Assembly (NCBI GenBank): GCA_964369315.1 | Contig: CAYJEJ010000002.1 | Span: forward strand, 1 to 64,000 | Length of the DNA: 64,000 bases | Reading direction: 5' to 3' | Source: CAYJEJ01 sp964369315 | Lineage (GTDB): Bacteria; Pseudomonadota; Alphaproteobacteria; UBA3830; JAIRWN01 | In this document: piece after piece, positions 8,190-16,676 of the stretch | Numbering within the stretch: position 1 is the first letter of the stretch | Layout of the letters: every line of letters starts with the position of its first letter | Made by a program: the position numbers and the translations under genes | Notes under the pieces: model-generated | What the model was told of the DNA's origin: nothing | Databases searched by the model: none | Seen by the model: only the letters and a program-made list of their open reading frames with translations

Positions 8190-8987
8190 ATGGTTGGTGT
8201 AGTGAAACCAAGGAAGAAGCGGAGTGGTGGCACAAAAACCCTGAGTTTTGTTCCTCTTAGTCGTGTTTTGCCCAGCATTATTACCTTGATGTCTTTATGT
8301 GTTGGGTTTTGTGCTGTTAAGTTTGCATTAGTAGGAAAGTGGCAGACCGCCGTTGCCTGCACCCTTGGGGCGACCTTACTCGATGCTGCAGATGGCAGGA
8401 TAGCAAGGCTTTTAAATTCATCTAGTCAGTTTGGGGCAGAGCTGGATTCTTTGTCAGATTTTGTTGTTTTTGGTGCATCGCCTGCGTTGGTTGTTTATTT
8501 GTTTTCGATTAACTCTCTGGGGGCTTATGGTTGGGCGGTGAGCTTGTTTTTTTTGGTGTGTAGTATTCTACGCCTAGCCAGATTTAACATTCAAGCACTG
8601 AAACCTTTGGATAATTATTGGGAAAAACAGTTTTTTACAGGTGTCCCGATAACCTTTGCGGCTGTGATAGCACTGATGCCGTTGATACTTTATATCAAGA
8701 GTGGGGCAGGGGTGTTTAGGTCGTCCTATTTTTGTTCAGCAATTCTTTTGTTTGCTGGTTGTTTGATGATAAGTCGTTTTAAGACTTTTAGCTTTAAAAC
8801 CATAAAAATATCACAAAAATTCGTGCTTCCGTTTATGTTAGTGATGGGGCTGTTTATAACTTTGCTTGTGACAGACCTTTGGTCTACGATGATTTTTGTT
8901 GTTTGTGTTTATTTGTTTTCTATTCCATTTAGCGTTCGCCGTTATAAAAAGCTTTTGATTACCAGTGATAAGGCATCTGAAGAATAA
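8190..8987 (+). CDS. pssA: CDP-diacylglycerol-serine O-phosphatidyltransferase
   Basis: Makes phosphatidylserine from CDP-diacylglycerol and serine, supplying Psd directly upstream. The CDP-alcohol phosphatidyltransferase signature D-G-x2-A-R-x8-G-x3-D-x3-D is complete in the DAADGRIARLL / FGAELDSLSD region. The 265-aa protein has about six to eight hydrophobic segments and a basic N terminus (KPRKKRSGGTK), as in type II alphaproteobacterial and Bacillus enzymes. The 8988-9095 region that follows holds no clear terminator, and the porin gene downstream is likely to have its own promoter. Confidence 0.92.
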   Translation: MVGVVKPRKKRSGGTKTLSFVPLSRVLPSIITLMSLCVGFCAVKFALVGKWQTAVACTLGATLLDAADGRIARLLNSSSQFGAELDSLSDFVVFGASPALVVYLFSINSLGAYGWAVSLFFLVCSILRLARFNIQALKPLDNYWEKQFFTGVPITFAAVIALMPLILYIKSGAGVFRSSYFCSAILLFAGCLMISRFKTFSFKTIKISQKFVLPFMLVMGLFITLLVTDLWSTMIFVVCVYLFSIPFSVRRYKKLLITSDKASEE

Positions 8988-9095
8988 AAAAATTATCCAA
9001 AAAATTAAATAAATCTTAATAAAATGTTAAAAAGACTTTTTATCATCTAAAAATTGTGAAATAATAATGCGTTATGTTGTTTTTGTGTGGTGATT

Positions 9096-10592
9096 ATGAG
9101 ATTTTCTAATTTTTGTAGGTTAAGTGTTGGTTTGTGTCTTTGTGCTTCGGGGAGCGAGGCTTTTTCTGGGAGCTTGTCGGCTGAGGAAATGAAAACATTA
9201 AAGGCTCAAATCAAGGCTGAAATTTTGGCTGAAATGAAAGCTGAGCAAAAAAAAGAACTCGCAAAACTAAGCAAGGGGGCTCATTTTAACAATGTAAAAA
9301 AGCCCGCTAATCAGGGCGAAGTTGGTTTGGCGTCTAAGGGCGAAAAGCCTGTGAAACCTTCAACCCCAGTTGATGATGGGCGATATAAAGGCTATATGAA
9401 GTCTGAAAGCATGAACACTTATTATGGGCTTTATGGCAGAGTTGCTTTCAATGCGTCGTATGCTAACCACCCAACGGGGCAGGGGTATGCGACTTCAACC
9501 ATGTTTGCTAACCTAGATAAAGACGCGATTGGTAAGATCGGCACAGAATATAGAACAAATGAATTTAGGTGTGGCGGTAAAAATAGCCGTTTTGGTTTTA
9601 AGACGGTGACGCCTTTTGCTAGTGCAAATGGTGAAAAAGAAATACGTACAAAGATGGAATTGGATTTTTGTGGCGAGACGGATACATCTGAAAAGGTAAC
9701 GAACGCTTATAAACCACGTTGTCGATACGCTTATGTTGAAATGGGTCAGCTTTTGGTCGGTTTGAACGACTCGGTGTTTAATTTCGGTGATGCTGGAATG
9801 ATGGGTAGTGTTGATGTGACTGGTCCAGTTGGCGAGACCTTTGTGAGACAGGGGCAGGTGCGTTATACCCATAAACTCAATGATGGTGCTGAGTGGGTTA
9901 CAGCCCTTGAAAACCCTGAAACCGATGCAGTGGACAGAACTGGTGATGATACGAAAAAATATAAGGCAAACAGGTCAAATTCTTTGGACATTATTCCTGA
10001 CCTAGCCTCTAAGTTCACACAACCGATTGAAAGGGGGAAGGTGTTTTTTGCCGGTGTGTTGAGGTATTTGCGGGTTAACCATAAAAACAATAGGTTTACG
10101 AAAAAAGTTGGCTATGGTGTTGGTGGCGGCGTGAATTATGAGTTGACTGATAATGACGTTGTAACTGCTACCTTAAGAATGGGTAATGGTGCTGGTCGCT
10201 ATGTCTCGGACGGTTCAATCAGTTGCGGAATGGTAAAAAACGTTGAGGTAGAGGGTGTCGACAGGGTTGATTTGCACAAATCCGTCGCCTCGGTCTTAAC
10301 GCTGCAACACTATTGGGACAAGGAAAACCAAATTAGTAGCAATGTTGGACTGGGTTTCGCCCATGGCTGGCTTTCTAAGGGTATTAAAGAAGGTGGGTAT
10401 GACAAAGACAAAAAATTTGTTTTGGGAGGTCTTTTTAAAACGGGGTATTCAGTGCATGTGAATTTGATATGGAGCCCAATTAAGGACGTGATTGATTTAG
10501 GCACAGAATACGCTTACGGAGACGCAAGATTGACTGACAATCGGAATATAATAGTCAATCGTATTGCCTTTGGACTGACGTATAAATTCTAG
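9096..10592 (+). CDS. DcaP-like outer-membrane porin
   Basis: An outer-membrane beta-barrel for small-solute uptake. From the ATG at 9096 (a GTG at 9087 would add three residues) there is a signal peptide MRFSNFCRLSVGLCLCASGSEA. An Ala/Lys/Glu-rich helix follows (EEMKTLKAQIKAEILAEMKA), like the N-terminal coiled coil of DcaP trimeric porins. The barrel starts near YYGLYGRVAFNASY and contains the DcaP-like segments NSRFGFKTVTPFA, RYAYVEMGQLLVGLN and VGETFVRQGQVRYTHKL. It ends in the aromatic GLTYKF, a typical barrel-assembly signal. Length is 498 aa. It is a single-gene unit that ends in a strong terminator. Confidence 0.85.
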   Translation: MRFSNFCRLSVGLCLCASGSEAFSGSLSAEEMKTLKAQIKAEILAEMKAEQKKELAKLSKGAHFNNVKKPANQGEVGLASKGEKPVKPSTPVDDGRYKGYMKSESMNTYYGLYGRVAFNASYANHPTGQGYATSTMFANLDKDAIGKIGTEYRTNEFRCGGKNSRFGFKTVTPFASANGEKEIRTKMELDFCGETDTSEKVTNAYKPRCRYAYVEMGQLLVGLNDSVFNFGDAGMMGSVDVTGPVGETFVRQGQVRYTHKLNDGAEWVTALENPETDAVDRTGDDTKKYKANRSNSLDIIPDLASKFTQPIERGKVFFAGVLRYLRVNHKNNRFTKKVGYGVGGGVNYELTDNDVVTATLRMGNGAGRYVSDGSISCGMVKNVEVEGVDRVDLHKSVASVLTLQHYWDKENQISSNVGLGFAHGWLSKGIKEGGYDKDKKFVLGGLFKTGYSVHVNLIWSPIKDVIDLGTEYAYGDARLTDNRNIIVNRIAFGLTYKF

Positions 10593-10618
10593 AAACTTTT
10601 TGTTGAACGGATAAATTT

Positions 10619-10646
10619 AACCCCGCGTTCGATAGCGGGGTTTTTT
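10619..10646 (+). terminator. Intrinsic terminator after the porin
   Basis: Stem CCCCGC (10621-10626) / GCGGGG (10635-10640), extended by AA/TT, with loop GTTCGATA and a T6 tract. It sits between convergent porin and metG; the far side is AT-rich, so it may also act on metG transcripts. Confidence 0.85.
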
Positions 10647-10650
10647 GTTT

Positions 10651-12171
10651 TTAAGCGTCGAGTATTTTCGGGAACAACCCATTAGGCTTTGTGAACGCAC
10701 CTTGAAATGATTTTTTTATCCCAATATTACTAAAAGTTTTATCTTCATCACTTAAGTTCAGCATATTAAAGATTTTATCCGCAGATTCTGGCATAAACGG
10801 CATTATGTATAGTGCGGTGATAAATATTGCTTCGGTTAAAACCGCCATAACAGTCTTGAATCGTGACGGGTCAGCTTTCGATAGAGCCCAAGGTGTTTGA
10901 CGGTCAATGAATTTGTTAATTTCGCTTATGAATTGCCAAATCTCGTTCAATACACCTTCAAAAGATTGGCGGTCAAACAGCAGTCTTAATTTATCTAAGG
11001 CATCATATCCTTGTTTCAAAAGCTGGATATCTTGTTCGTTCAGTTCTTTTTCTTCATATGATATGCCTTCTTCGAAGTTTTTATGAACGATGGTCATCAC
11101 ACGCTGAACCATGTTGCCAAGGTCGTTGGCGAGGTCGTGATTAATCCGGTCTCTAATGTTATTATGCGAGAAGTTCCCGTCATCACCAAAGGTCATGTTT
11201 CGCATTAGAAAATATCTTGTTTGGTCTAGTCCGTAATTGTTTTTCAATTCATAAGGGTCAATGACATTCCCTAATGATTTAGATATTTTCTGTCCCTCAT
11301 TTGTCCACCAACCGTGTGCGAAAATCTTTTTAGGTGGGGTCAAGCCAGCAGCCATCAGGAAAGCTGGCCAATAGACAGCATGAAAACGGATGATGTCCTT
11401 GCCAATCAGGTGAAGCGAACTTGACCAATATTCCTGAAAGTCCGGAGTATTTTCGTTGGGATAGCCTAGTGCTGAAATATAGTTGGTCAACGCGTCTATC
11501 CAAACGTACATAACGTGTTTATTGTCGTTTGGAACGGGGATTCCCCATGATATTGACGTTCTGGAAATAGATAAATCTTTCAACCCAGATTCAACAAACT
11601 TAATCACTTCGTTTCTGCGAGATTGGGGGGCTATGAAGTCAGGATTTTGTTCGTAAAATGACAGCAACTCCTGTTGCCAATCAGAGAGTTTGAAAAAATA
11701 ACTGGTCTCTTCCATCCACTCAACGGGTGCACCAGATGGAGCGAGACCATCTTTAACCTCGTCGTTGCTAATAAAAGCTTCATCACGCGAGCTATACCAA
11801 CCAGAGTATGTCCCTTGATAGATGTTGCCGGTTTCTTCAAGCTTTTGCCACAGGTTGGTTGCGGCAAGGGCGTGTCTTTTTTCGGTGGTTCTGATGAAGT
11901 CGTCATTGCTAATGTTCATATCTTTCATAAGAAGGCGAAAATTTTCAGAGATACGGTCGCACAGCTCCAGTGGTGCGATGTTTTGTTTTTCAGCGACTTG
12001 GGCGATTTTTTGTCCGTGTTCATCGGTTCCTGTAAGAAACATTACCTTAAAACCGTCCAGTCTTTTAAATCGTGCGATGATATCAGCCGCGATTGAGGTG
12101 TAGGCATGCCCTATATGAGGTTTGTCGTTCACATAGTATATCGGCGTTGTGATGTAAAAATGTTTATTCAT
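10651..12171 (-). CDS. metG: Methionyl-tRNA synthetase
   Basis: Charges tRNA-Met and initiator tRNA. Class I signatures are HIGH at residues 19-22 (KPHIGHAY) and KISKS at 295-299. The knuckle reads GWYSSRDEAF without zinc-binding cysteines, the form common in alphaproteobacteria. At 506 aa it lacks the C-terminal EMAP-like tRNA-binding domain. The start overlaps the 3' end of holB by 8 nt, so the two genes are translationally linked. The usual alphaproteobacterial follower tatD is missing; the porin terminator comes immediately after. Confidence 0.96.
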   Translation of the reverse strand: MNKHFYITTPIYYVNDKPHIGHAYTSIAADIIARFKRLDGFKVMFLTGTDEHGQKIAQVAEKQNIAPLELCDRISENFRLLMKDMNISNDDFIRTTEKRHALAATNLWQKLEETGNIYQGTYSGWYSSRDEAFISNDEVKDGLAPSGAPVEWMEETSYFFKLSDWQQELLSFYEQNPDFIAPQSRRNEVIKFVESGLKDLSISRTSISWGIPVPNDNKHVMYVWIDALTNYISALGYPNENTPDFQEYWSSSLHLIGKDIIRFHAVYWPAFLMAAGLTPPKKIFAHGWWTNEGQKISKSLGNVIDPYELKNNYGLDQTRYFLMRNMTFGDDGNFSHNNIRDRINHDLANDLGNMVQRVMTIVHKNFEEGISYEEKELNEQDIQLLKQGYDALDKLRLLFDRQSFEGVLNEIWQFISEINKFIDRQTPWALSKADPSRFKTVMAVLTEAIFITALYIMPFMPESADKIFNMLNLSDEDKTFSNIGIKKSFQGAFTKPNGLFPKILDA

Positions 12172-13222
12172 GATGTGCCTCTTTTAAAGCATTATATTGT
12201 TGATACAAGATGTCAATTAGCATGATAGTGCTCGCCTTTTTATCAAGCTCGAGCGTTTCAGCTTGTTTTATGATATCCAATGTAGTGGAAAAACTTTCTA
12301 AAAGAAACCCATTGATTAAGGAATGTTGTTTTAGCTGGTTTAAGAAAAAAATCTCTTTTTTTGTTAAATTTTGTTTTGATATGCCTTCTTGCGAGGTGAT
12401 TAGAAAACCCAACACTCTGGGAACCACCGTTTTGATTAGCGACCAATAAATGTCAATATTATTCAGGTCAATGGACTTGATAACCTGTTCGTATGAAGAG
12501 TTGTTTGATAAGTTTTCAAGTAGAGCGTTATAAATATCTAGTTTATTCATATTTTCCGGCTCTAACTCAAGTTGTTGATAAAAATCACATGCCCGACCTA
12601 TAGAACCGTCAGATATTGAAAATAAATCATCCAATTCTTCTTTTGTGATGCCGTTGAATAATTTTGTTACAATTTGAAAAAAATCTTCAAAGCACAATGA
12701 ATCAAATGTCAACTGATTGCACCGAGACGCTACAGTCAAAGGGAGGAGCTGAACCTTATCGCAAATTAAGACTATTATCGCGTGACTGGGAGGCTCTTCC
12801 AAGATTTTTAAAAGAGCATTAGCCGCGTTCTGATTGAGTTTTTCGGCTTGGTCAATCAGTAGGATATTATATTTTGATATTGCGGGTCTGAGGATTAATT
12901 TATTGGTCGCATTTCTGACCTGTTCAACCGAGATTTTGTTGGTTTTCTCGGGCTCTAATACTATAAGGTCTGGGTGAGCTCTATTGGAGACCAAACTGTT
13001 TGTTTTGGCGTCTTTTTTGATGCTGAGTGTTTCAACGTTCTCATGCTCGAGCTCATCAGATAATAGGTATTTTATAAACCTATAAGCAAGTGTTGCCTTG
13101 CCCACGCCATATGTCCCAGAAAACATAAAAGACTTATGAGGGTTTTGAATTTGTCGTACCAAATAGTTGACAATGTTCGTATGACCAAAGAAAAAATCAC
13201 TATCCCTAGGGTGTAATGGCAT
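12164..13222 (-). CDS. holB: DNA polymerase III delta' subunit
   Basis: A clamp-loader subunit that helps load the beta clamp. A P-loop-like GTYGVGKATLAYRF is present, with the conserved sensor region LLIDQAEKLNQNAANALLKI and LEEPPSHAIIVLI. The 352-aa protein lacks the four-cysteine zinc module seen in many delta' subunits. It lies in the dac-tmk-holB-metG cluster. A 121-bp AT-rich gap separates it from tmk, and I see no clear promoter there. Confidence 0.88.
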   Translation of the reverse strand: MPLHPRDSDFFFGHTNIVNYLVRQIQNPHKSFMFSGTYGVGKATLAYRFIKYLLSDELEHENVETLSIKKDAKTNSLVSNRAHPDLIVLEPEKTNKISVEQVRNATNKLILRPAISKYNILLIDQAEKLNQNAANALLKILEEPPSHAIIVLICDKVQLLPLTVASRCNQLTFDSLCFEDFFQIVTKLFNGITKEELDDLFSISDGSIGRACDFYQQLELEPENMNKLDIYNALLENLSNNSSYEQVIKSIDLNNIDIYWSLIKTVVPRVLGFLITSQEGISKQNLTKKEIFFLNQLKQHSLINGFLLESFSTTLDIIKQAETLELDKKASTIMLIDILYQQYNALKEAHHE

Positions 13223-13343
13223 TATTTATTGCAGTTTTAAAACCTTCTGCGAGATTATATACATAAAAAAATATAACAACCAAAGGTTTTTATTAATTAC
13301 CTAATTTATTATCCTAGACCTAGGTGATAGTGAGGGCGGGGTT

Positions 13344-13991
13344 TTAGCTTTTCTTAATTAGGAATTTTTTGAAAACAACTTCCCTTATGCGTTCTTCAAC
13401 GGCGGATATCGTGCCAGAGGCATTGACCGTTTCACTGCGAAATGAAAATACTTCGCCCAATTTTAAAAAGCTTTCACGAACTTTTTGATGATATTGCTCG
13501 GGCATGCTGTCCCAAGGGTCTTTTTTGCTGTTATCTTGCTTGCGGGCGTTTATTCTAAAAAGGGCGTCTTTAGTTTTTATGTCTAATATAATGGTTAAGT
13601 CTGGCTCAAAGTTGCCCATGACTAATTCCTTGATTTTCATAAGGTTTTCTATGGAATAATCCTTCATAATCCCTTGATAAACTAGCGAGGAGTCATAAAA
13701 CCTGTCGCAAACGACCCAAACGCCCGAATGGAGGTTGGGGAAAATCAGTTGATTTAAAAGCTGCCGCCTTGCTGAGAAAAATAACATTGCCTCAACCAAC
13801 GGGTCAGTTATAGGTGAGGTGTGCTCCCTTAAGAGGTTGCGGAGTTTTTCGCCTAACTCACTACCACCTGGCTCACGTGTGGCAATTGCTTTTATCCCCA
13901 CTCGTTTTAAACTCTCTGCGAGGAGCTTGGCTTGGGTTGTTTTGCCTGTGCCGTCACCCCCCTCAAGGGTGATAAATTTTCCAATTTCCAT
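13344..13991 (-). CDS. tmk: Thymidylate kinase
   Basis: Phosphorylates dTMP to dTDP. The 215-aa enzyme has the P-loop GGDGTGKTT (residues 11-19), the DR(Y/F) motif in VCDRFYDSSLVYQG, and TREPGGSELGEKLR. The ATG abuts the stop of the preceding D,D-carboxypeptidase gene with no gap, so the two are co-transcribed. Confidence 0.95.
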   Translation of the reverse strand: MEIGKFITLEGGDGTGKTTQAKLLAESLKRVGIKAIATREPGGSELGEKLRNLLREHTSPITDPLVEAMLFFSARRQLLNQLIFPNLHSGVWVVCDRFYDSSLVYQGIMKDYSIENLMKIKELVMGNFEPDLTIILDIKTKDALFRINARKQDNSKKDPWDSMPEQYHQKVRESFLKLGEVFSFRSETVNASGTISAVEERIREVVFKKFLIKKS

Positions 13992-15209
13992 TTAAAACTT
14001 TAATCCTTGAAAGAAAGAGCGAATTTTCTCGAACGCTATTTCTAGAATGTTCAGCCTTTCAACGTCTTCGTTTGCGAGGAGGTTGAAATTAAAAACCTCT
14101 TGGGATTTGCCGTCAAAACTAAGCGTTAAAAGACCAACCTTTTGCCCTTTTTTTATAGGGGCTTCGGCATTGAAAGAAGTTAATTTCACCTTCAAGGCTT
14201 TTATTAAGTTGGCTGGAATCGTCACAGAAGAGACTCCGCCTTCAATACAAGATTTTATAATTTTTTTCTTGCCCATTGAAATTTGAACTGGCTCAGATTC
14301 TCCGTTGTTCTTGCTCAGGCTATAATTGCTAAATTGATTATAGCCAAATTCAAGAAGCTTTTTTGCCTCCTGCGAACGTTCAGATGAAGTTTTGCAACCA
14401 TTTACGACCACTATTATTCTTCTGCCATCACGTATCGCAGAGATTGCAACGCCGTAACCACCCGCTTCTGTTGAACCTGTCTTTAAACCATCAACGCCGA
14501 TGTCGTCCCACAGGAGGGAGTTTCTGTTGTATTGATGGATATTGGAGTATGTGAATTCTTTCTCTGAAAAAACTTTATACCGCTCAGGAAAAGTTTTTAT
14601 CAATGCCTTAGATAATATTGCCATATCATATGCACAGGAATAATGACCATTGTCTGGCCAGCCATGAATATTAACAAAATTGGAGTTTTTCATCCCAATC
14701 TTTTGGGCGAGTTCATTCATATATTGGACGCACAGTTCACTAGAACCAAAAAGCTTGTCTGCTAAGACGATGCATGCATCGTTTCCAGATTGAATTATTA
14801 TCCCCCGTATTAAGTCGCCAACCGCAGCTTCTTTTCCAACCTCCAAAAACATCTTAGAGCCAGACATCTTCCAAGCAGACTTACTTATTTTGGCGAGCGA
14901 ATCATCTGGAATGTTTTTATCCTTTAGATATGAGAAAGAAGCATAAATCATGAGCATTTTGGTCATTGACGAAGGAGTCATGCGAGAAAAAGCATTTTTA
15001 TCAAATAAAATCGCTTCAGTGTCATAATCCATAACAATGGCTTGTTTAGCGTTGGTCGAGAAGGGTATGTTGTTTTTATCGATTAATTCTTGTTGTGAGC
15101 TTTCTGTCATATTTGCTAGTAAGTCGGATGTGAACATTGAACACATCAAGAAAAACAGGATTGAAATAATCGATAAATTTTTGCTGAATTTTTTTTTATC
15201 AAAAAACAT
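13992..15209 (-). CDS. dacA: D-alanyl-D-alanine carboxypeptidase (PBP5/6 type)
   Basis: A periplasmic penicillin-binding protein that trims the terminal D-Ala of peptidoglycan stem peptides. It has an N-terminal signal/anchor segment (IISILFFLMCSMF), the active-site tetrad S81-M-T-K84, the SGN triad in IIQSGNDACI and KTG in GLKTGSTEAGG. A C-terminal PBP5-like beta domain and an amphipathic terminal helix (EIAFEKIRSFFQGLKF) suggest inner-membrane anchoring. 405 aa is normal for the family. It is the middle of the dac-dacA-tmk run, and the paralogue just upstream shares the catalytic motifs. Confidence 0.92.
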   Translation of the reverse strand: MFFDKKKFSKNLSIISILFFLMCSMFTSDLLANMTESSQQELIDKNNIPFSTNAKQAIVMDYDTEAILFDKNAFSRMTPSSMTKMLMIYASFSYLKDKNIPDDSLAKISKSAWKMSGSKMFLEVGKEAAVGDLIRGIIIQSGNDACIVLADKLFGSSELCVQYMNELAQKIGMKNSNFVNIHGWPDNGHYSCAYDMAILSKALIKTFPERYKVFSEKEFTYSNIHQYNRNSLLWDDIGVDGLKTGSTEAGGYGVAISAIRDGRRIIVVVNGCKTSSERSQEAKKLLEFGYNQFSNYSLSKNNGESEPVQISMGKKKIIKSCIEGGVSSVTIPANLIKALKVKLTSFNAEAPIKKGQKVGLLTLSFDGKSQEVFNFNLLANEDVERLNILEIAFEKIRSFFQGLKF

Positions 15210-15263
15210 AAGGATAGTCCGTATTGTTACTTTATAACAGTTCTATATGAAGAGGTGTTTCAT

Positions 15264-16328
15264 TTAAATCGTCTTTGGTCTTGATTTCTTGTTCTTCCTG
15301 TTTGTTGGTTTTTTTGTATTAGTTTTTTTATTTAATCTACGCTTAGAAGGAATTTGTGCCTTGACCGAATTCGCATTGGTTGAAACAGAAATTAGCTTGG
15401 CTATTGGGTCATCGTTCCAAGGCGTATTAACGCGAGCTGGGGAGATTAATGTTTTAGAAAAATTATTATTAAAAGCACAGTTGAGCAATAAGTCTACTCT
15501 GCGGTCACGGTCTTGTCTTGTTTTTCCGCCCATAACAACAGCAATCATACGTTTGTTTCCCCTAATGGCAGAGGCGGCTAAATTAAAGCCAGATTCTTTT
15601 ATATAGCCTGTCTTGATGCCGTCATACTGGATAGTGCTTTTTTTAGTCCATAAAAGATTATTATGGTTTCTATGATGCCATCCTGCATAAGTGAAATTTT
15701 TTGTTCTAAACAATTTATAGTATCCAGGGTGCTTTTTTATCAAATAAAGTGACAAGGTTGCCATATCCATTGCCGTCGTCTTTTGTCCTGATGCTGGTAG
15801 ACCAGAAGCATTTTTGAATGTGGTATTACGCATTCCGATGGAAAGGGCTTTTTGTGTCATCATTTTAGCAAAATTTGGCTCGGTTCCGCCAATATGCTCT
15901 CCTAACGCGGAGGCAATATCATTTGCAGACCTTGTGATTAGTGCCAGTATAGCGTTTTTGACGGTTATTCTTGACCCTAGACGCAGTCCTAATTTGCTTG
16001 GTGCTTGAAAATGAGCATGTTTTGATATTTTTATTAAAGAATTCAAAGAGATTTTTTTTCTTTCTAATGCTTCGAACGTTATTAATAGGGTCATCATTTT
16101 TGTTAAAGAGGCGGGACAGGTTTGTTGGTGTGCGTTTTCTTCGTATATTATTTTTCCTGTCAAGCCGTCGAGCACCACCGCACTATAAACAGGTTGATTA
16201 GCTTCAAGTGTTCTGCAGTTGGTTTCAAATGATAATAAGCCAATCAATAGATAAAAAAAACTTAATGATAGCTTTTTAAAACTTGCACTTAAGGTCATAG
16301 AAGATAAATTCTCCGATTTTGTAAACAT
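15264..16328 (-). CDS. Second D-alanyl-D-alanine carboxypeptidase, short form with basic tail
   Basis: A paralogue of the neighbouring dacA. Motifs are S74-L-T-K77 (CPASLTKMM), SAN in RSANDIASAL and KTG in GIKTGYIKESG. It has a signal segment (SLSFFYLLIGLLSF) but no PBP5 C-terminal domain; instead about 30 residues rich in Lys, Arg, Asn and Thr end the protein (354 aa). The tail could bind the wall, acidic lipids or DNA. The ATG at 16328 is poorly supported by a ribosome site; an ATG at 16298, ten codons in, is preceded by GGAG at 12 nt and is an alternative. It is the first gene of the minus-strand cluster, facing rpoB. Confidence 0.9.
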   Translation of the reverse strand: MFTKSENLSSMTLSASFKKLSLSFFYLLIGLLSFETNCRTLEANQPVYSAVVLDGLTGKIIYEENAHQQTCPASLTKMMTLLITFEALERKKISLNSLIKISKHAHFQAPSKLGLRLGSRITVKNAILALITRSANDIASALGEHIGGTEPNFAKMMTQKALSIGMRNTTFKNASGLPASGQKTTAMDMATLSLYLIKKHPGYYKLFRTKNFTYAGWHHRNHNNLLWTKKSTIQYDGIKTGYIKESGFNLAASAIRGNKRMIAVVMGGKTRQDRDRRVDLLLNCAFNNNFSKTLISPARVNTPWNDDPIAKLISVSTNANSVKAQIPSKRRLNKKTNTKKPTNRKNKKSRPKTI

Positions 16329-16676
16329 AGCGATAGCTTACGCAATTAAAAGTTAAATAACTATTAAACACGAGCATTGTATCAAAATTTTTTATAAATA
16401 ACTATTAATAACCTCATACATTTTTTATGTGGAATATGCTTTTTTATTAAAAAATATAAAATTATTACAGATTTTTTGAAAAAATCATTTCTATATTCAT
16501 TAATTATCTGTTAATAATAAATAAGTTTTAAAACGAAGACGTTTCTTTTGGTCTTTAAAATAGGGTTTTTTTCTGTATATTTAATACGTGTGGACTGTGT
16601 TGAATAACGATATTATCATGTTCTCTCGCTACTCAAAGTATATTTTGGGTTTCTTTTATTATAATCGGAGCAAGTA
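16329..16676 (+). promoter_or_regulatory. Divergent intergenic region between dac and rpoB
   Basis: About 350 bp, extremely AT-rich, with no gene on either strand. It must hold the promoters for rpoBC and for the dac-tmk-holB-metG cluster. I could not pick a convincing -35/-10 pair; TTGAAT at 16600-16605 and TATATT at 16576-16581 lack proper partners. A ribosome site (ATCGGAG) lies 8 nt before the rpoB ATG. Confidence 0.5.
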
